Assembly: GCA_946479895.1 (NCBI GenBank)
Contig: CAMLHT010000012.1
Location: 1 to 26,194 of the forward strand
Reading direction: 5' to 3'
Source of the DNA: an uncultured Gemmatimonadota bacterium
GTDB taxonomy: Bacteria; Gemmatimonadota; Gemmatimonadetes; Gemmatimonadales; Gemmatimonadaceae
DNA: 26,194 nucleotides
The notes beneath the pieces were generated by a model. That model made no database searches, was not told the DNA's origin, and saw only the letters and a list, made by a program, of their open reading frames with translations. The position numbers and the translations under genes were made by a program. Positions 22,493 to 26,194 of this stretch are shown one piece after another (the stretch's first letter is position 1; every line of letters begins with the position of its first letter).

Positions 22493-23224
22493 TCAGACCG
22501 GCGGCTTCTTCACCGGATCCGCCGCGACCGCCGTATCCACCTTCTGGATGCGGAAATTGAACGGCTGCTCAACGAGCTGCGGCACCGCCTTCGCCCCCAT
22601 CCGTGCCGGGGTGAAACGCATGTTCGGCAGCGCCTCCCGCACCGCGATCGCGAACTCGATCCGGCTCGACCGGACGATCTGGAGCGTCGAAAGGTCGGCG
22701 CGGCCGAGTGAATCCACCACGTACCGCACCATCACGCTGCCCTCGACACCCAGCTTCTGGAGCGCCGGCGGATACACCGGCGCGGCGCTCGTCGGATCCA
22801 CCGTCACCGCGGAGTCCACCTGGGCGATGGTGAAGACGGTGTCGTAGCTCGCGAAACGCCGCACGTCCGGGGCGTCGGCCTGCTCGGTCCCGAGGTCGCC
22901 GGCCTTCGGGGTGAACACCAGGTCGCGCTTCAGCGGCTCGTTGTCCGGCAGGGGCGCCCGCAGGAATCCCGCGCCTTCGCCGAGCGGTGCCGTCTCGAGG
23001 TACTTCAGCTGCTCGCGGCTGCCTTCCGTGTTCGGGACCCGCGGCGGCGGCGCGACGTACACGACCTTGTTGGCGAGGCTGTACAGCGAGTTCACTAGGC
23101 CCTCGGGCGGATTGGTGGCGATCACGGCGAGAGTGATCAGCGCCGCGTGGACCACCACGCTCGTTGCAGTGCCTGCCGCCCGCCGGTCCGGCCGGGTGTA
23201 CTCCTCTCTCCACAGTCGCATCAT
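22493..23224 (-). CDS. TonB-like energy transducer / TonB C-terminal domain protein
   Basis: A 243-residue inner-membrane protein. After a short basic start, one helix (about 20-36, SVVVHAALITLAVIAT) anchors it; the region 40-150 is a proline-containing periplasmic linker. The C-terminal domain (about 150-235) reads PVYPPALQKLGVEGSVMVRYVVDSLGRADLSTLQIVRS, a clear TonB_C pattern, continuing EFAIAVREALPNMRFTPARMGAKAV. TonB proteins energise outer-membrane receptors with the ExbBD proton motor, but neither ExbBD nor a receptor is in the window. The ATG at 23224 has GGGAGGG 7 bp upstream; an in-frame ATG at 23251, 7 bp after the DinB-fold gene stop, is an alternative. The spacing suggests an operon with the genes on either side. 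Confidence 0.82.
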   Translation of the reverse strand: MMRLWREEYTRPDRRAAGTATSVVVHAALITLAVIATNPPEGLVNSLYSLANKVVYVAPPPRVPNTEGSREQLKYLETAPLGEGAGFLRAPLPDNEPLKRDLVFTPKAGDLGTEQADAPDVRRFASYDTVFTIAQVDSAVTVDPTSAAPVYPPALQKLGVEGSVMVRYVVDSLGRADLSTLQIVRSSRIEFAIAVREALPNMRFTPARMGAKAVPQLVEQPFNFRIQKVDTAVAADPVKKPPV

Positions 23225-23258
23225 GCCGGTACCCTCCCCGTCCACCCTCATGGACCCT

Positions 23259-23771
23259 TCAGATCCCGTAGCGTTCCCGCAGCACACCGAGGTGATGCCG
23301 CTCGTGCCCGGCGATGATGTACAACAACGCCCGCACGCTCACCGGGGTTCCATTCGCCGAGCCGCGTCGGGATAACGCCGACTCGGGAAGCTGCTTGGCC
23401 AGCGAGAGCGTCGCCGCCCGGACCGACCACAGCTCCTCCAGCAGGTCCTCCATCGTGCGGGCCCGCGCGTTCGAGTTCGGGACGTACACGTTCTCGTCGA
23501 ACCCGGGAAGCTCGGTGGAATCTCCCCGCGCAAAGCGCAGGGCGCGGTACGCGAAGATCCGCTCGGCGTCGCAGATGTGGCCCACGACTTCCTTCACCGT
23601 CCACTTGTCCGGTCCATAGGCGTAGTCGCCCTTCGCCTTCGCCTTGCGCAGCGCGTCCACGGTCTCGTGGTGCTGGTCGGCGAGATGGGCAGCAATCGTC
23701 AGCTCGTCGTCGGGGACGAGGGCGATGTATTTCGAATAATACGGCGAGTGCTCGTCGGGCTGGGGGCGCAT
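23259..23771 (-). CDS. DinB-fold protein (DinB_2)
   Basis: A 170-residue DinB-like four-helix protein. The N-terminal helix is followed by WTVKEVVGHICDAERIFAYRALRFARGD, the typical helix 2 with a metal-binding His, and by the C-terminal LLYIIAGHERHHLGVLRERYG with the HxxHH pattern that supplies the other metal ligands. Family members are thiol-S-transferases or uncharacterised metal-binding proteins. It starts a minus-strand run with the TonB-like and outer-membrane genes and is divergent from the gamma-glutamyltransferase gene across 72 bp, so the two may share a promoter region. Gamma-glutamyltransferase acts on glutathione-like thiol peptides, which makes a thiol link conceivable but unproven. 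Confidence 0.86.
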   Translation of the reverse strand: MRPQPDEHSPYYSKYIALVPDDELTIAAHLADQHHETVDALRKAKAKGDYAYGPDKWTVKEVVGHICDAERIFAYRALRFARGDSTELPGFDENVYVPNSNARARTMEDLLEELWSVRAATLSLAKQLPESALSRRGSANGTPVSVRALLYIIAGHERHHLGVLRERYGI

Positions 23772-23843
23772 TTCGGGCTACGATGTGGACCGGGGTGCCT
23801 CGGGATGCATACTTTCTATCACCTTAGACACTCCCGAGCAACC

Positions 23844-25571
23844 ATGCGTCATCAGTCGTTCTGCGTGGCCGGGGCGGCCGCGGCCCTCGCCCTGTTCTTC
23901 ACGCCGGCGCACGCAGCGCGCCAGGAAGCCCAGCCAGTCCCTTCAACCACCGGAATGGTGGTTTCCGTCAACGGCTACGCCTCGGATATCGGCGCGGCAA
24001 TCCTGGCAAAGGGGGGTAACGCGGTGGACGCCGCCGTCGCCACGGCCTTTGCCCTGGCCGTCGTCCACCCGTCCGCCGGCAACCTTGGCGGCGGAGGCTT
24101 CATGGTCGTCCGCCGGCCGAACGGTGTTGCCACGACCTTCGACTACCGCGAGAAGGCTCCGCTGAAATCCACACGGACCATGTACCTCGACTCCGCCGGA
24201 AACATCGTGCGGGCGAGGACGAACACCGGCTACCTCGCGCCGGGCGTTCCGGGGACGGTGAAGGGGCTGTCGATGGCGCATGCGAAGTTCGGCAAGCTGA
24301 AATGGCAGGCCGTCGTCGCCCCGGCGGCGGATCTCGCCGCGAAGGGCTTCGTGCTCAGCGACGCGCTCGCGCGGTCCATCAACAACGAAGTCGAACGCGG
24401 GATGCAGCCGTACCCGCAGTCGGTGCGCGCCTACGGAAAGCCCGGCGGAGGTACCTGGGCCGGCGGCGATACCATGCGCCTGCCCGACCTCGCCCGGACC
24501 CTTCGCGCGATCGCCGACCAGGGGCCGTCCGTCTTCTATAAAGGATGGATCGCCGACAGCATCGAGGCGACGATGAAGGCGGGGGGCGGCATCATCACGA
24601 AGCGCGATCTCGCGGCCTACACGGCGCGCGAACGCCGGCCGGTGCGCGGCACCTATCGCGGCTACGAGATCATCTCCATGCCCCCGCCGAGCTCCGGCGG
24701 CGTGGCCATCATCGAGATGCTGAACATCCTCGAGCAGCACGACCTCGGGAAGCTCGGCGTCGGATCGGCGCAGGCCAACCATCTCATCATCGAGGCCCAG
24801 CGCCGCGCGTATCTCGACCGGGCACGTTTCCTTGGCGATCCGGATTTCGTGGAGGTTCCGGTGGCTCGCCTGACCTCGAAGGCCCACGCCAGGCGGGTCG
24901 CGGCGACCATCGACCTGACGAAGGCGTCGAGCAGCGCCGAGCTCGGCAAGGACATCCTGACGAAGGAGCTTCCCGCGGAGAGCGAGGAGACGACGCACTT
25001 CTCGGTGGTGGACCGGAACGGCATGGCCGTCTCGAACACGTACACGCTCGAGGGCGGCTACGGATCGCACGTCGTGGTGAGCGGGGCGGGCTTCATCCTG
25101 AACAACGAGATGGGCGACTTCAACAAGAAGCCGGGGTTCACCGACAGCACGGGCACCATCGGCACCCGGGCGAACCTCATCGCCCCCGGGAAGCGGATGC
25201 TCAGCTCGATGTCGCCGACCATCGTGACGAAGGATGGCAGGCTCTTCCTGGTGACGGGGTCGCCGGGCGGCCGCACCATCATCAACACGACGCTCCACGT
25301 CATCCTGAACAGCATCGACTTCGGAATGGACGTCCAGGAGGCCGTCAATGCTCCCCGGGAGGACTTCGAGTGGATGCCCGAAGTCGTGAGCTACGAGCGC
25401 AACAGGTTGGCGGACTCGGTCGTAAAGACGCTGGAGGCCATGGGACACCGTTTGCGCGAGTCGCGGGGAGCGCAGGGCGACGCCCACTCGATCCGGTACG
25501 ACGCGAAGACGAGCACGGCCTGGGGCGCCAACGATCCGCGGAGTCCGGACTCGAAGGTGTCCCGACCCTAG
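23844..25571 (+). CDS. ggt: Gamma-glutamyltransferase (GGT), exported
   Basis: A 575-residue Ntn-hydrolase precursor that cleaves gamma-glutamyl bonds of glutathione and similar compounds in the periplasm. It has a Sec signal (about 1-25, AAAALALFFTPAHA). The large subunit contains GGNAVDAAVATAFALAVVHPSAGNLGGGGFMV, the family's strongest signature. The autocatalytic cleavage site precedes Thr383 in EETTHFSVVDRNGMAVSNTYT, so the small subunit would be residues 383-575. Other conserved pieces are GGYGSHVVVSGAGFILNNEMGDF and SSMSPTIV. Length is normal. The ATG at 23844 is chosen because it opens the signal peptide; the frame runs further upstream inside the opposite-strand gene and is not protein-like there. 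Confidence 0.95.
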   Translation: MRHQSFCVAGAAAALALFFTPAHAARQEAQPVPSTTGMVVSVNGYASDIGAAILAKGGNAVDAAVATAFALAVVHPSAGNLGGGGFMVVRRPNGVATTFDYREKAPLKSTRTMYLDSAGNIVRARTNTGYLAPGVPGTVKGLSMAHAKFGKLKWQAVVAPAADLAAKGFVLSDALARSINNEVERGMQPYPQSVRAYGKPGGGTWAGGDTMRLPDLARTLRAIADQGPSVFYKGWIADSIEATMKAGGGIITKRDLAAYTARERRPVRGTYRGYEIISMPPPSSGGVAIIEMLNILEQHDLGKLGVGSAQANHLIIEAQRRAYLDRARFLGDPDFVEVPVARLTSKAHARRVAATIDLTKASSSAELGKDILTKELPAESEETTHFSVVDRNGMAVSNTYTLEGGYGSHVVVSGAGFILNNEMGDFNKKPGFTDSTGTIGTRANLIAPGKRMLSSMSPTIVTKDGRLFLVTGSPGGRTIINTTLHVILNSIDFGMDVQEAVNAPREDFEWMPEVVSYERNRLADSVVKTLEAMGHRLRESRGAQGDAHSIRYDAKTSTAWGANDPRSPDSKVSRP

Positions 25572-25618
25572 GAGCACCGACTAACGTTTAGCCGTCGTCA
25601 CCAGTGAGCCGACCGAGT

Positions 25619-26134
25619 ATGCCGAAGAAGCCGGGCCGGGGCCCGAGAAAGAATCGTCGCGGTCCCGGTGGTGGAGCAGGTCCCAAGGGAGCCGGGCCGC
25701 GTCAGGGCGGACGTGGCCGGGATGGCCGGGGCAAGCGCGGGCCGGGCGGGCCTGGCGGACGCGGCCAGCGGCCGCAGAAGTCCGACTATTTCATGCAGCC
25801 CGGCAAGGGCGGCGTGTTCGTCGTCCTGCGGCGTCCGATCGGCAACCGCATCCACGCGAAGGTCTGCGGCACGATGCCGTCGCGCGTGCACGCGAAGATG
25901 CTGATGGATTCGCTGCATCGGGCCGAGTCCGTCGTGAAGGACCTCTTCATGGAGGCGACGGACGACGGCATCGAGGCGCTCGAGGCGATCCTCGCGGCGA
26001 CCTGCGAGGACGTGCTGCGAAAGGGCCCGAAGGTCGAGCCGCGGACGGCTGACGATGTCGAAGATGAGGCTGCGGGTGACGATGCCGACCCGTACGCCGA
26101 TGAGAGTGGTGAGTCCGCGGAGGAATCCGAGTAG
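25619..26134 (+). CDS. Charge-segregated RGG-like small protein, unknown function
   Basis: A 171-residue protein not recognised as any family. Residues 1-55 are an unstructured Gly/Arg/Lys/Pro-rich basic segment (RGPGG, GGRGRDGRG and GPGGRGQR units) resembling RGG boxes that bind RNA. Residues about 55-140 look folded: KSDYFMQPGKGGVFVVLRRPIGNRIHAKVCG is strand-like, followed by helices (AKMLMDSLHRAESVVKDLF, IEALEAILAATCEDVLRK). The tail (about 145-171) is strongly acidic (DDVEDEAAGDDADPYADE). Basic N-terminus and acidic C-terminus suggest an RNA- or nucleic acid-binding protein with self-interaction. The ATG at 25619 was chosen; an in-frame GTG at 25604 would add five residues. It follows GGT by 47 bp on the same strand. 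Confidence 0.7.
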   Translation: MPKKPGRGPRKNRRGPGGGAGPKGAGPRQGGRGRDGRGKRGPGGPGGRGQRPQKSDYFMQPGKGGVFVVLRRPIGNRIHAKVCGTMPSRVHAKMLMDSLHRAESVVKDLFMEATDDGIEALEAILAATCEDVLRKGPKVEPRTADDVEDEAAGDDADPYADESGESAEESE

Positions 26135-26194
26135 AAGCATTTACCGCAGCAACTGTCTTGGATTTCATGAGGCGGCGGGGGTCGCTGGGATGAG

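Noticed and set aside
23772..23843. A minus-strand promoter TTGCTC-17 bp-TAGAAA for the DinB-fold operon
   Set aside because: The -10 element matches the consensus poorly and there is no independent support, so it is not listed as a feature.
23943..25577. A 544-residue minus-strand open frame opposite gamma-glutamyltransferase
   Set aside because: It is fully antisense to a gene with an intact catalytic site and has shadow-frame composition.

Overview
The window is GC-rich bacterial DNA with densely packed genes. Several traits point to Gemmatimonadota or a similar soil lineage, though no rRNA or ribosomal protein gene is present to settle it: an ECF sigma factor of the large acidobacterial/gemmatimonad type, a membrane Ser/Thr kinase beginning MTPERWQQI, lipoproteins built of Ig-like, RCC1, TolB and FG-GAP repeats, and paired DinB-fold proteins. 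Many genes overlap by 4 bp (ATGA or GTGA).

Layout. 1-201 is a purine/pyrimidine-skewed inverted repeat behind a PhoD-type phosphatase (202-1743, minus), which is divergent from an ECF sigma factor (1875-2456, plus). 2464-6570 is a sulfur-oxidation block: a minus-strand operon of a TsdA-like diheme cytochrome c, a Tat-exported SoxC-like molybdoenzyme and a short SoxD-like cytochrome c, divergent from a plus-strand pair of YeeE/YedE half-transporters. A perfect AT-rich palindrome lies between the two arms and is probably the operator. 6563-10202 is a minus-strand operon: NTF2-like protein, DinB-fold protein, DUF1697 protein, membrane Ser/Thr kinase. 10437-12419 is a TolB/FG-GAP lipoprotein that overlaps the end of a convergent PepSY-type membrane protein. 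13028-15756 holds a LOG-family nucleotidase and a fused ADP-forming acyl-CoA synthetase. A small membrane protein follows, then the error-prone polymerase dnaE2 (16429-19821). 19831-23771 (minus) holds an RCC1/Ig-like lipoprotein, a predicted outer-membrane protein, a TonB-like protein and a second DinB-fold protein. A gamma-glutamyltransferase and a charge-segregated RGG-like small protein close the window on the plus strand.

Three observations stand out. (1) A 114-bp palindromic repeat (two nested stems) sits in frame inside dnaE2 and adds about 38 residues; a half-copy of the same element fills the LOG/PepSY intergenic gap, and a related element lies near 21.6 kb. (2) The 3' end of an ECF sigma gene occurs twice in the same orientation: intact at about 2391-2435 and as a degenerate remnant at about 6570-6614, which the kinase C-terminus reads on the opposite strand. 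These two copies bracket the whole sulfur block, suggesting that it was inserted at a sigma/kinase junction. (3) The sulfur block joins a thiosulfate dehydrogenase-like enzyme, SoxC plus a short monoheme SoxD, and a split sulfur transporter, with no SoxXA, SoxYZ or SoxB in the window, under what looks like one divergent operator.

No tRNA, rRNA, CRISPR array, transposase or phage gene was recognised.
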